Shown: positions 1-7,782, counted from the first letter of the stretch. The stretch: DNA of 16,014 nucleotides from DASPFV01 sp035620975 (GCA_035620975.1 DASPFV010000261.1:1-16014), one strand, 5' to 3'. A program made the numbers and translations. The notes: a model not told the origin generated them from the sequence alone.

Positions 1-14
1 TGAACCCTGAACCC
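1..14 (+). repeat. TGAACCC heptamer units at left window edge
   Basis: The window opens with two perfect TGAACCC units that run directly into the ATG at position 15. The unit and its orientation match the 17-unit array at 2797-2915, so this is probably the end of a longer array beyond the window. How far it extends cannot be seen. No Shine-Dalgarno sequence lies between it and the start codon. Confidence 0.75.
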
Positions 15-446
15 ATGGTTGTATTCACCGATTACCTCTGGTTCAACACCAGGCAGCGACAGGAGTTCATCAGGATCACCGACGACGTCGCGGCCATCGT
101 GCAGCGGAGCGGCGTGCAGGAAGGGATGGTCCTCGTGTCGGCGATGCACATCACGGCCGGTGTCTACGTCAACGACTGGGAGGACGGCCTGATCGCCGAT
201 TTCCAGGCCTGGCTGGAGAAGCTGGCGCCGGCGGGCCTGCCCTACGAGCACCATCGAACGGGTGAGGACAACGCCGACGCGCACCTGAAGCGCACCATCA
301 TGGGGCACCAGGTCATCGTGCCGGTCACGAACGGAAAGCTCGACCTGGGCCCCTGGGAGCAGATCTTCTACGCCGAGTTCGACGGCCGGCGGCGGAAGCG
401 TCTGGTCGTGAAGGTGATGGGCATGGCCGCCGAAGACGAGCCATGA
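15..446 (+). CDS. YjbQ/UPF0047 family protein
   Basis: This 143-residue protein has the length and hallmark motifs of the YjbQ (UPF0047, COG0432) family: MHITAG around residues 44-49 with His45, the NADAH motif at 86-90, LGPWEQIF at 111-118 and EFDG at 121-124. Family members are small trimeric beta/alpha proteins. Some have been reported to have weak thiamine-phosphate synthase activity, so databases often call them secondary thiamine-phosphate synthase; the physiological role is not settled. ATG at 15 matches the family's N-terminus (FTDYLWFNT), although the frame stays open to the window edge through the heptamer repeat. The stop overlaps the start of the NUDIX gene by 4 nt (ATGA), implying co-transcription and coupled translation. 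The family assignment is firm; the function is inferred. Confidence 0.9.
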   Translation: MVVFTDYLWFNTRQRQEFIRITDDVAAIVQRSGVQEGMVLVSAMHITAGVYVNDWEDGLIADFQAWLEKLAPAGLPYEHHRTGEDNADAHLKRTIMGHQVIVPVTNGKLDLGPWEQIFYAEFDGRRRKRLVVKVMGMAAEDEP

Positions 447-958
447 CGAGAGATGACCGCGAGTATCCGTCCCGGCCCATCGTCGGGGTGGGCGGCGTCG
501 TGGTCGTTGGAGCGGACGCCGCCGCAGGTGTCGGGGCGGGGCGCCCCTCCCTCGTCTCGCCGTTCGGCGTCGTGCTCGTGAGGCGGCGATTCGAGCCGCT
601 GGCCGGCGCCTGGAGCCTGCCCGGCGGGGCCGTGGAGGTTGGCGAGACGCTCCACGCCGGGCTCGCGCGGGAAGTCGCCGAGGAGACGGGGCTGAGCGTC
701 GAGGTGGGTCCGGTCATCGAGGTGTTCGACCGCATCACCGTCGATGCGGACCGGCGCGTTCGCTATCACTACGTTCTCATCGACTATCTCTGCCGCGCGC
801 AGGGAGGCCGCCTGCAGCCGGGATCGGACGTCTCCGAGGCGGTCATCGCGGACCCTGCCGATCTGTCGGGCTTCGCGCTCACGACGCGTGCCGCCGCCGT
901 GATCGAGGCGGGCGTCCGGCTCGCCGGCGGCGGGGCCGCAGCGTCCCGTGAAGTATGA
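443..958 (+). CDS. NUDIX hydrolase
   Basis: This 171-residue protein carries a perfect NUDIX box (Gx5Ex7REUxEExGU) at residues 62-84: G62, E68, REVAEETGL at 76-84. The REVAEE glutamates bind the divalent metal. NUDIX enzymes hydrolyse nucleoside diphosphates linked to another moiety; the substrate here cannot be read from sequence. A Gly/Ala-rich insertion at about 23-40 lies between the first two strands, and the tail after about 155 is Ala/Gly rich. The start ATG overlaps the YjbQ stop (ATGA), so the two are probably one transcriptional unit. Its stop codon (956-958) lies inside the TATGAT hexamer proposed as the -10 box of the next gene. Family certain, substrate unknown. Confidence 0.92.
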   Translation: MTRDDREYPSRPIVGVGGVVVVGADAAAGVGAGRPSLVSPFGVVLVRRRFEPLAGAWSLPGGAVEVGETLHAGLAREVAEETGLSVEVGPVIEVFDRITVDADRRVRYHYVLIDYLCRAQGGRLQPGSDVSEAVIADPADLSGFALTTRAAAVIEAGVRLAGGGAAASREV

Positions 959-959
959 T
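954..959 (+). promoter_or_regulatory. Candidate -10 box for gltS (TATGAT)
   Basis: TATGAT, one mismatch from TATAAT, ends 8 bp before the GTG at 968. Transcription starting about 7 nt downstream would begin at or next to the start codon. No Shine-Dalgarno sequence lies upstream of that GTG. No convincing -35 element was found 16-18 bp upstream. The hexamer overlaps the NUDIX stop codon. Confidence 0.4.
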
Positions 960-967
960 CGCGCTCC

Positions 968-2191
968 GTGACGCTGAGGCTCGACATGATCCAGACGCTC
1001 GCCCTTGCGGCGATCGTCCTGTTCGTCGGCTACGCGGTCCGGCGCCACGTGTCGTTTCTCGATCGATACAACATCCCTGCCCCGGTGGTGGGCGGGTTCC
1101 TCTTCGCGGCCCTCGGCATGGCGCTGCGCGTCGGCAACGTCGTCCTGCTGGAGTTCGACACGACGCTGCAGCCGCCGCTGATGATTGCCTTCTTCACCAC
1201 GATCGGCCTGGGCGCGAGCTTCGGCCTGCTGAAGATCGGCGGGCCGCAGGTCCTGCTGTTCTGGCTGCTGGCCTCCCTGGTGGCGGTGCTCCAGTGCGTG
1301 GTCGGGATTGCCCTCGCCACGGGCCTGGGCGTGCACCCGTTCCTCGGCCTGATCGCCGGCTCGATCGCGATGACCGGGGGCCACGGAACCGGCGCGGCGT
1401 TCGGCCAGCTGATGGAGGAGCAGTATTCGTTTACGGCCGGCGTGACGCTGGCCATGGCGGCCGCGACCTTCGGGCTCGTCAGCGGCGGCCTGATCGGCGG
1501 CCCGGTCGCCACGACGCTCCTGCGGCGCCACCGCCCGCGGCGGCGCGCCGATGGGACGCCGCCGGCGGTCGCCGCCGCGCGGTACGACCCGCTCGACGAG
1601 GAGATCGACGTCGAGCCCGAGGGGGCGCCGCCGACCTCGTATACGCTGCTGCAGGTCCTGACGGTCATCCTCGTCGCGATGTGGGCGGGCGGCCTGCTGA
1701 GCGGGTGGCTCGGGCAGTACGTGACGCTGCCCGCCTACATCGGCGCGATGCTCGTCGCGGCCGGCCTGCGCAACGGCGCCGAGCTGACGCGCCTCGTCCG
1801 GATCGAGCAGCGCGTTGTGGACGACCTCGGGACGATCGCTCTGTCGCTGTTCCTGGCCATGGCGCTGATGTCGCTCCGGTTGTGGGAGCTGCTCGACCTG
1901 GCCCTGCCGATGTTCGTGATCCTCGTGGCGCAGGTCGCGATGATGGGGGCCTTCGCGTACTTCGTCACGTTCCGGGTCATGGGGCGCGACTACGACGCCG
2001 CGGTCATGGCCGGCGGGCACTGCGGCTTCGGCCTGGGGGCAACGCCGAATGCCGTGGCGAACATGGAGGCGATCGTGGAGCGCTTCGGCCCGGCGCCGCG
2101 CGCTTTCCTGGTGGTGCCGATGGTCGGGGCCTTTTTCATCGATTTCACCAACGCCCTGATCATCACGACCTTCATCAACTGGGTGGACTGA
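968..2191 (+). CDS. gltS: Sodium/glutamate symporter (GltS family)
   Basis: This 407-residue inner-membrane protein is close in length to E. coli GltS (about 400 residues). Family members take up glutamate with sodium ions. It shows the two glycine-rich signature segments of the family's inverted halves, GGHGTG at residues 137-142 and GGHCGFGLGATPNA at 349-362. About ten hydrophobic segments are visible. The halves are separated by a cytoplasmic linker at about 184-224 that is Arg-rich and then acidic. The N-terminal SFLDRYNIPAPVVGG segment also matches the family. The start is either GTG 968 or ATG 986. I prefer GTG because the extra residues align with the E. coli N-terminus and because the -10-like box lies 8 bp upstream. 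The 9-bp gap after the NUDIX gene also allows read-through expression. Glutamate is the family substrate and is not proven here. Confidence 0.9.
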   Translation: MTLRLDMIQTLALAAIVLFVGYAVRRHVSFLDRYNIPAPVVGGFLFAALGMALRVGNVVLLEFDTTLQPPLMIAFFTTIGLGASFGLLKIGGPQVLLFWLLASLVAVLQCVVGIALATGLGVHPFLGLIAGSIAMTGGHGTGAAFGQLMEEQYSFTAGVTLAMAAATFGLVSGGLIGGPVATTLLRRHRPRRRADGTPPAVAAARYDPLDEEIDVEPEGAPPTSYTLLQVLTVILVAMWAGGLLSGWLGQYVTLPAYIGAMLVAAGLRNGAELTRLVRIEQRVVDDLGTIALSLFLAMALMSLRLWELLDLALPMFVILVAQVAMMGAFAYFVTFRVMGRDYDAAVMAGGHCGFGLGATPNAVANMEAIVERFGPAPRAFLVVPMVGAFFIDFTNALIITTFINWVD

Positions 2192-2218
2192 TGGACGATG
2201 GCGGCTGCAGCGATCATC

Positions 2219-2224
2219 GATAGT
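2219..2224 (+). promoter_or_regulatory. Candidate -10 box for HD gene (GATAGT)
   Basis: GATAGT (4 of 6 matches to TATAAT, keeping the A2 and T6 positions) ends 7 bp before the ATG at 2232. A start about 7 nt downstream would yield a leaderless transcript. No Shine-Dalgarno sequence or clear -35 was seen. The evidence is weak on its own but repeats the spacing found before gltS, the PilZ gene and the aldehyde dehydrogenase gene. Confidence 0.25.
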
Positions 2225-2231
2225 GTCTAGC

Positions 2232-2813
2232 ATGTCATTGTCGCGCGACGAGGCCTGGCGCCTCATGACGGAGTACACGCAGAGCGAGAGCCTGCGGAAG
2301 CACATGCTGGCGGTGGAAGCGGCTGTCCGGGGCTACGCGCGGCTGTGGGGCGAGGACGAAGACGACTGGGGCGTGGTCGCGCTCCTCCACGACTTCGATT
2401 ACGAGCGCTGGCCCGATCCGGCGAACCATCCGTTCCGCGGCGTCGAGATCCTCGAGGCGAAGGGCTACCCCGAGTGGGTGCGCCGCGCCATTCTGTCGCA
2501 CGCCGAGTACTCGGGGGTGCCGCGCGCGTCCCGCCTGGAGCACACGCTCTACGCCTGCGACGAGCTGTCGGGGTTCGTGACCGCCGCGGCGCTCGTGCGC
2601 CCGACGAAGAGCGTCCTCGATCTCGAGGCGCCATCGGTGATCAAGCGGATGAAGGACAAGGCGTTCGCGCGCGCCGTCAACCGCGACGATCTGCGCCGCG
2701 GCGCCGAGGAGATCGGCCTGCCGTTCGAGGCGCACGTGGCCAACGTGATCCGGTTCATGCGCGAGCGCGCCGACGACCTCGGCCTGCGCGGGTCGGTGAA
2801 CCCTGAACCCTGA
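2232..2813 (+). CDS. HD-domain metal-dependent hydrolase
   Basis: This 193-residue protein has the HD-superfamily metal-binding pattern: H24, the H53-D54 doublet in ALLHDFDYE, H90 in ILSH and D110 in ACDELSG. These proteins are usually phosphohydrolases acting on nucleotides or related phosphate compounds; the substrate is unknown here. There is no membrane segment or regulatory domain. I start at ATG 2232 because it begins the conserved part (SRDEAW) and lies 7 bp after a -10-like box; an in-frame GTG at 2223 would add three residues. The last residues (VNPEP) and the stop codon are read from the first units of the heptamer array, so the natural C-terminus may have been shortened or replaced. 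The C-terminal helix before it appears intact. Confidence 0.87.
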   Translation: MSLSRDEAWRLMTEYTQSESLRKHMLAVEAAVRGYARLWGEDEDDWGVVALLHDFDYERWPDPANHPFRGVEILEAKGYPEWVRRAILSHAEYSGVPRASRLEHTLYACDELSGFVTAAALVRPTKSVLDLEAPSVIKRMKDKAFARAVNRDDLRRGAEEIGLPFEAHVANVIRFMRERADDLGLRGSVNPEP

Positions 2814-2922
2814 ACCCTGAACCCTGAACGCTGAACTCTGAACGCTGAACTCTGAACCTTGAACCTTGAACCTTGAACCCTGAACCTTGAACCTTGAACC
2901 CTGAACCTTGAACCCTGAAAGC
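2797..2922 (+). repeat. Tandem heptamer array (TGAACCY)17
   Basis: Seventeen contiguous 7-bp units occupy 2797-2915, followed by a decayed unit (TGAAAGC, 2916-2922). Units in order are four TGAACCC, then TGAACGC and TGAACTC alternating twice, three TGAACCT, one TGAACCC, two TGAACCT, TGAACCC, TGAACCT and TGAACCC. TGAAC is invariant, and only the last two bases vary. The variants are clustered, which suggests block duplication. The array overlaps the end of the HD gene and ends 23-30 bp before the ABC ATPase start. Since 7 is not a multiple of 3, the plus strand has a TGA in every frame within 21 nt, while the minus strand is open in all frames. Confidence 0.97.
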
Positions 2923-2945
2923 CGTAATACCATGAGACCGCGTTG

Positions 2946-3907
<962 letters not shown>

Positions 3908-3911
<4 letters not shown>

Positions 3912-3940
3912 GCCGCGAGCGGCGAACCCCGACGATCTGA
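3908..3940 (+). other. 10-codon mini-ORF between ATPase 1 and permease 1
   Basis: An ATG at 3908 overlaps the ATPase 1 stop (ATGA) and has a good ribosome binding site just upstream (GGGAGAGGA). Its frame encodes only MSRERRTPTI before a TGA at 3938-3940. The permease ATG follows 2 nt later without a Shine-Dalgarno sequence of its own. This could be a short cistron that passes ribosomes to the permease. Alternatively it could be the true permease start separated by a one-base frameshift or a base-call error: the permease frame is open through this region and reads NPDDLRMPIHDQ. Confidence 0.4.
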
Positions 3941-3942
3941 GA

Positions 3943-4782
3943 ATGCCCATACACGATCAGAGCTATCGGCGCTACGGCGGCGGCCGGACGTCGCCCGGCC
4001 GGGCGTGGACCGTCATCGCGCGTGCGGGGATTCTGACCATGATCCGGAAGCGGGCCTTCCTGGGCCTGCTGGTGTTCGCCTGGCTGCCCTTCATCGTCCG
4101 CGCGGTGCAGATCTACATCACCGCCAACTTCCCGCAGACGGCGGTATTCGCGCCGACAGCCCAGACCTTCCGCGAGTTCCTGGAGCAGCAGGAGTTCTTC
4201 GTCTTCGTCGTCACTATCTACGTCGGGGCCGGCCTCATCGCGAACGACCGGCGCGCCAACGCGCTCCAGATCTATCTCTCGAAGCCGCTCATGCGCTCGG
4301 AGTACATCGCCGGCAAGGCAGCCGTGCTCTTCGCGTTCCTCCTGCTGGTGACCTGGGTCCCCTCCATGCTCCTCCTGCTGCTCCAGGTCCTCTTCGCCGG
4401 CAGCTTCGCGTTCCTGCGGAACAACCTGTTCCTGTTCCCGGCGATCACCGTCGCGTCGTTCCTCCAGGTGCTGGTCGCGACCTTCACGATGCTGGCGCTC
4501 TCGTCGCTCTCGAAGAGCGCCCGCTACGTCGGCATCCTCTACGCCGGCATCATCTTCTTCACCGCGGCGATCTACGGCGCGATGTACGCCATCACGGGGG
4601 ACTCGTCGCTCTCGTGGCTGTCGATCGGATCGAACCTCACGCAGGTCGTCGACGTGGTCTTCCGCATCAAGCCGCGCTACGCGACGCCCTGGCCCGTGTC
4701 TTTCATCGTCATCGTCGGCCTCGTGGTGGTGTCGCTCTCGGTGCTCGAGCGGCGGGTGCGCGGCGTCGAGGTGGTCACGTGA
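3943..4782 (+). CDS. ABC-2 type permease 1
   Basis: This 279-residue integral membrane protein has about six hydrophobic segments, near residues 38-60, 85-100, 125-152, 161-186, 193-217 and 250-268. The first cytoplasmic loop has the ABC-2 coupling-type motif at about 100-125 (NDRRANALQIYLSKPLMRSEY), which corresponds to the EDKTITYLFTRPIPR segment of permease 2. It should form the membrane channel together with permease 2. I chose ATG 3943, whose MPIHDQSYRRY start precedes the hydrophobic core by a reasonable distance; the frame is open further upstream but there it overlaps ATPase 1. The stop overlaps the GTG start of ATPase 2 by 4 nt (GTGA). The transported substrate cannot be inferred. 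Confidence 0.88.
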   Translation: MPIHDQSYRRYGGGRTSPGRAWTVIARAGILTMIRKRAFLGLLVFAWLPFIVRAVQIYITANFPQTAVFAPTAQTFREFLEQQEFFVFVVTIYVGAGLIANDRRANALQIYLSKPLMRSEYIAGKAAVLFAFLLLVTWVPSMLLLLLQVLFAGSFAFLRNNLFLFPAITVASFLQVLVATFTMLALSSLSKSARYVGILYAGIIFFTAAIYGAMYAITGDSSLSWLSIGSNLTQVVDVVFRIKPRYATPWPVSFIVIVGLVVVSLSVLERRVRGVEVVT

Positions 4783-5702
4783 GCACGCCGGTCGTCGCCG
4801 CCGAGCACGTCTCGAAGTGGTACGGCCAGGTCATCGGCCTCAACGACGTGTCAGTCGCCGTGCCTCCGGGGATCACCGGACTGCTCGGCCCCAACGGCGC
4901 GGGCAAGTCCACGTTCATGAAGCTGATCACCGGACAGCTCAAGCCGAGCAAGGGATCGGTCCGCGTGCTCGGCGAGCCCATCTGGGGCAATCCGCACCTC
5001 TACTTTCAGATCGGGTTCTGCCCCGAGCAGGACGCCTTCTACGACCGCATGACCGGGCTCGAGTGGGTCACGGCGCTGGTGCGGCTGAACGGCCTCGACG
5101 AGCGGGCCTCGGACGAGGCGGCGCGGCGTGCCCTCACCGCCGTGGACCTCATGGATGCCGCCGACAAGAAGATCGGCGCCTACAGCAAGGGTATGCGGCA
5201 GCGGGTGAAGCTGGCGCAGGCCATCGTGCACGATCCGGGCCTGCTGATCCTCGACGAGCCGCTCTCCGGCATGGACCCGCTCGCACGCCGCCGGACCATC
5301 CGCCTGATCCGCGAATGGGCACGCGGCGGCAAGAGCATCATCGTCTCGAGCCACATCCTGCACGAGATCGAGTCCATGACGAGCACCATCCTCCTCATCA
5401 ACAACGGCCGGATCCTCGCCGAGGGGGACGTGCACCACATCCGCGATCTGATCGACGAGCACCCGCACACCGTCTACGTCCGCGCCGCGAATCCCCGATC
5501 GCTCGCCCGCGAGTTCCTGTCGCACGACGACGTGCTGAGCCTGAAGTTCGAGCCGGGGGCCGTGGTGGTCGAGACCGGGAAGCCGGATCTCTTCTATACA
5601 CGCCTGACCGAGATAGCGGCCAGCGGCTCGTTCGGGACGATCGACGAGGTCACGTCGCCCGACGACAACCTGCAGGCGGTCTTCAAGTACCTGGTGAAGT
5701 GA
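4779..5702 (+). CDS. ABC transporter ATP-binding protein 2
   Basis: This is the second, non-identical nucleotide-binding subunit of the cassette, 307 residues long. It has Walker A GPNGAGKST at 37-45, a Q-loop within CPEQDAF at 81-87, the signature YSKGMRQR at 135-142, Walker B LLILDEP at 155-161 with catalytic Glu160, and the H-loop SSH at 190-192. All catalytic motifs are intact, so the site should be active. A C-terminal domain of about 90 residues follows, as in ATPase 1. The GTG start at 4779 overlaps the permease 1 stop and gives a normal N-terminus (STPVVAAEHVSKWYG). The open frame extends far upstream but only as an out-of-frame shadow of permease 1. Permease 2 begins 1 nt after the stop. 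Confidence 0.93.
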   Translation: MSTPVVAAEHVSKWYGQVIGLNDVSVAVPPGITGLLGPNGAGKSTFMKLITGQLKPSKGSVRVLGEPIWGNPHLYFQIGFCPEQDAFYDRMTGLEWVTALVRLNGLDERASDEAARRALTAVDLMDAADKKIGAYSKGMRQRVKLAQAIVHDPGLLILDEPLSGMDPLARRRTIRLIREWARGGKSIIVSSHILHEIESMTSTILLINNGRILAEGDVHHIRDLIDEHPHTVYVRAANPRSLAREFLSHDDVLSLKFEPGAVVVETGKPDLFYTRLTEIAASGSFGTIDEVTSPDDNLQAVFKYLVK

Positions 5703-5703
5703 C

Positions 5704-6588
5704 GTGGCACGAGCGACGCCAATGGCCATGCCCGACGAGACCGCGCGACCCCTCCCGCCCGCTCCCGGCTACCTGACGTCCAGCCTCCGGATTTTCGATC
5801 TCTCGCTCGGCGAGATGTTGTGGTCGCGCCGGACGATCTTCATGGCGCTCGTCGTGACGGCCCCCGTTTTAATCGCGCTCTTCGTCCGGCTGCTCGTCGC
5901 CCTGGGCGCCCCGCTGCTCGACGGAGAGGCCGGCGGCACGCAGGTACGGATGACGGGGCCCGCCATCTTCGGACTCATGATCTGGGTCTTTTACCTGCGG
6001 TTCACGGTCCCTGTGCTCGGGGTGTTCTACGGGACATCGCTGATGGCCGACGAGGTGGAGGACAAGACCATCACCTACCTGTTCACGAGGCCGATCCCGC
6101 GGGGTGCCGTGCTGATCGGCAAGTACCTGGCGTATCTCGGCTGCACCGTGTTCGTGGTGCTGCCATCGGTGGTGCTCGTCTACCTGCTGGTGGTCCCCAT
6201 CCGGGGGTCGCTGGGAGGCTCGTTCGTGGACCTCGTCCGGGATCTGCTGCTGCTGGCGCTGGGCCTTGCCGTCTACGGCGCCGTCTTCGCCTTCGTCGGG
6301 GCCTGGTTCAAGCGTCCGCTGCTCGTGGGGCTCATCTTCATCTTCGGCTGGGAGCAGGCGGCACTCGCGTTTCCCGGCTACCTGAAGAAGTTCACGGTGG
6401 CCTACTACCTGCAGGGTCTCGTTCCACACGCCATGCCGGCCGACGGGGTGCTCAGCATGGTGCAGGGGATCTTCCGGGACAGCCCCGGACTCTTCGCGAG
6501 CCTGGCCTGGCTGGCCGTGATCTGGGCTGTTTTCCTCGGCTTGGGGGCCAGGGTGGTCGGGCGGAAGGAATATGTCCTCGAGCAGTAG
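5704..6588 (+). CDS. ABC-2 type permease 2
   Basis: This 294-residue membrane protein has about six spanning segments, near residues 44-68, 86-112, 141-165, 177-202, 205-225 and 264-283. The loop at about 114-133 (MADEVEDKTITYLFTRPIPR) matches the ABC-2 coupling motif of permease 1. The fold is shared but the sequences differ clearly, consistent with a permease heterodimer. The start could be GTG 5704, with GGTGAAG about 5 nt upstream inside the ATPase 2 gene, or ATG 5722 or 5728; all lie before the first membrane span, so the protein is little affected. It is the last gene of the operon. A possible terminator hairpin lies at 6704-6741. Confidence 0.88.
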   Translation: MARATPMAMPDETARPLPPAPGYLTSSLRIFDLSLGEMLWSRRTIFMALVVTAPVLIALFVRLLVALGAPLLDGEAGGTQVRMTGPAIFGLMIWVFYLRFTVPVLGVFYGTSLMADEVEDKTITYLFTRPIPRGAVLIGKYLAYLGCTVFVVLPSVVLVYLLVVPIRGSLGGSFVDLVRDLLLLALGLAVYGAVFAFVGAWFKRPLLVGLIFIFGWEQAALAFPGYLKKFTVAYYLQGLVPHAMPADGVLSMVQGIFRDSPGLFASLAWLAVIWAVFLGLGARVVGRKEYVLEQ

Positions 6589-6668
6589 AGCCGGCATTTC
6601 CCAGCTGGGCCGGTGCCGACCCGGTACGTTTCCCGGCCCCTGTCAGGCCTGTTCACTTCCATTTCCCG

Positions 6669-6682
6669 GGCCGGATCCGGCC
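6669..6682. repeat. 14-bp perfect palindrome
   Basis: GGCCGGATCCGGCC is a perfect palindrome in the 195-bp gap between the ABC operon and the next gene. It has no T-run, so it is not a terminator. In GC-rich DNA such a site may be chance or a protein-binding site. Nothing else in the first part of the gap (6589-6700) was recognised. Confidence 0.3.
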
Positions 6683-6703
6683 GTCGCACCGCTAAACCGT
6701 CCG

Positions 6704-6741
6704 GTTCCGGGCAGTTGCGTCGATCGCCAACGGAACTTTTT
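6704..6741 (+). terminator. Possible terminator after ABC operon
   Basis: GTTCCG (6704-6709) pairs with CGGAAC (6731-6736), and inside them TTGCG pairs with CGCCAA with a small bulge, closing a short loop. Five T residues follow directly (6737-6741). The stem is interrupted by a five-base bulge, so it is weaker than the other terminators in this window. It lies 116 bp after the permease 2 stop and touches the promoter region of the next gene. Confidence 0.4.
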
Positions 6742-6755
6742 ACCGTCCAGATCTG

Positions 6756-6761
6756 TATAAT
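6756..6761 (+). promoter_or_regulatory. Promoter -10 box (TATAAT)
   Basis: This is an exact TATAAT, rare in such GC-rich sequence, 22 bp before the ATG at 6784. An AGAGGG ribosome binding site (6768-6773) lies between, so the 5' leader would be about 15 nt. The -35 region is poor; GGAACTT at 6732-6738 is at roughly the right distance but does not match TTGACA. Confidence 0.5.
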
Positions 6762-6783
6762 CCTGCCAGAGGGTCCATCGCGC

Positions 6784-7761
6784 ATGACCAAGAGAACCCG
6801 TTACTTCATGGCTGGCTCGGCCGCGGTGATGGCCGCCGGGCTCTGCACCGGCCTGATCGCGTACTACGGCGGGGGCTTCCAGGCGCTGTCGGCATCGACA
6901 GGCCCGACCGAGCTGCAGTACGTGCCGGCCGACGCCTCGGTCATCGCCTACGCGGATGTCCGAAGCATCATGGATTCGGAGTTCCGTCAGCGCTTGAAGG
7001 AGAACCTCCCCATCCCTCAGGACGACAAGGCCGAGTTCCAGGACAAGACCGGCATCGACATCGAGCGGGACATCGACTACGTGGTCGCCGCGATGACGGC
7101 GGCTGACGCGAGCCATCCCAACGGGCTCGTGGTGGCGCGCGGCCGGTTCGACATCGTGAAGCTCGAGGGGCTCGCGCGGGAGCATGGCGGAGCGGTCGAG
7201 GACTACCGCGGCAAGCGCCTGCTGAATGCGACGCACGGCGATTCGGAGCACGGCGGCACACTGGCGTTCCTCGAGCCCGGGCTCGTGGCCATCGGCACGA
7301 GCACCGCCGTGCGCCGGGCCATCGATGCTCAGCTCAGCGGCCAGAGCATCACGGCGAACGACGACATGATGGAGCTCGTGAGCGACATCGAGCGGGCGAA
7401 CAATGCGTGGGCCGTGGGCCGCTTCGATGCGCTCACCAGCCAGGCGAAGCTGCCCGATCAGGTCGCGAGCCGTATCCCCGCCGTGAGGTATTTCGCCGCG
7501 GCCGGTCACATCAACGGCGGCGTCTCGGGGATAGTCCGCGCCGAGGCCATCGACGAGAAGTCGGCCGAGGACCTTCGTCAGGTCGTGAACGGCCTTCTGG
7601 CGCTGGCCCGCCTGCAGGGGCAGAACGATCCCAAGATTCAAGCGGTCGCCCAGTCGCTCCAGCTCTCCGGCACGGGCACGACCGTGGCGTTGTCGTTCAC
7701 GGTTCCCGCCGAGCTCCTGCAGCTCGTGGCGCCGAAGGCGCCGGAGCCCGCGATTCAGTAG
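6784..7761 (+). CDS. Membrane-anchored extracytoplasmic protein, unknown function
   Basis: This 325-residue protein has a positively charged start (MTKRTRYF) followed by one hydrophobic segment at about 8-28, giving a signal peptide or N-terminal anchor. There is no proper lipobox at Cys21. The rest is soluble and probably periplasmic. The segments ELQYVPADASVIAYADVR (about 43-60) and TGIDIERDIDYVV (about 89-101) recall DUF3352-like bacterial proteins, but I do not recognise a function. The protein ends in a hydrophobic, proline-containing tail. ATG 6784 is chosen because it has a TATAAT box and AGAGGG just upstream and starts the signal segment; the frame is open further upstream but that part looks non-coding. 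It is separate from the ABC operon in its promoter, though a role near that exporter is possible. Confidence 0.8.
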   Translation: MTKRTRYFMAGSAAVMAAGLCTGLIAYYGGGFQALSASTGPTELQYVPADASVIAYADVRSIMDSEFRQRLKENLPIPQDDKAEFQDKTGIDIERDIDYVVAAMTAADASHPNGLVVARGRFDIVKLEGLAREHGGAVEDYRGKRLLNATHGDSEHGGTLAFLEPGLVAIGTSTAVRRAIDAQLSGQSITANDDMMELVSDIERANNAWAVGRFDALTSQAKLPDQVASRIPAVRYFAAAGHINGGVSGIVRAEAIDEKSAEDLRQVVNGLLALARLQGQNDPKIQAVAQSLQLSGTGTTVALSFTVPAELLQLVAPKAPEPAIQ

Positions 7762-7782
7762 CTCTGCACCGGCGTCGATCCT

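Noticed and set aside
368..2305. Minus-strand open frame of 645 codons across NUDIX and gltS
   Set aside because: It is a shadow of the plus-strand genes in GC-rich DNA. The translation is dominated by Arg, His, Asp and Gln without domains, while the plus strand has clear NUDIX and GltS motifs.
2797..2915. CRISPR array
   Set aside because: Units are 7 bp and contiguous, with no spacers; this is a tandem repeat. No cas genes are present.
4005..4778. Long upstream extension of ATPase 2 by 258 codons
   Set aside because: This part is the out-of-frame shadow of permease 1 and has an Arg/His/Pro-rich composition; GTG 4779 gives the family N-terminus.
6732..6756. ECF sigma factor promoter (GGAACTT) before the secreted protein
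   Set aside because: GGAACTT matches an ECF -35, but the nearest TCTG-like -10 is about 13 bp away, shorter than usual. The exact TATAAT is a simpler explanation.
6613..6783. N-terminal extension of the secreted protein by 57 codons
   Set aside because: The extension covers a probable terminator, the TATAAT box and the ribosome binding site, and would bury the signal segment; ATG 6784 fits better.
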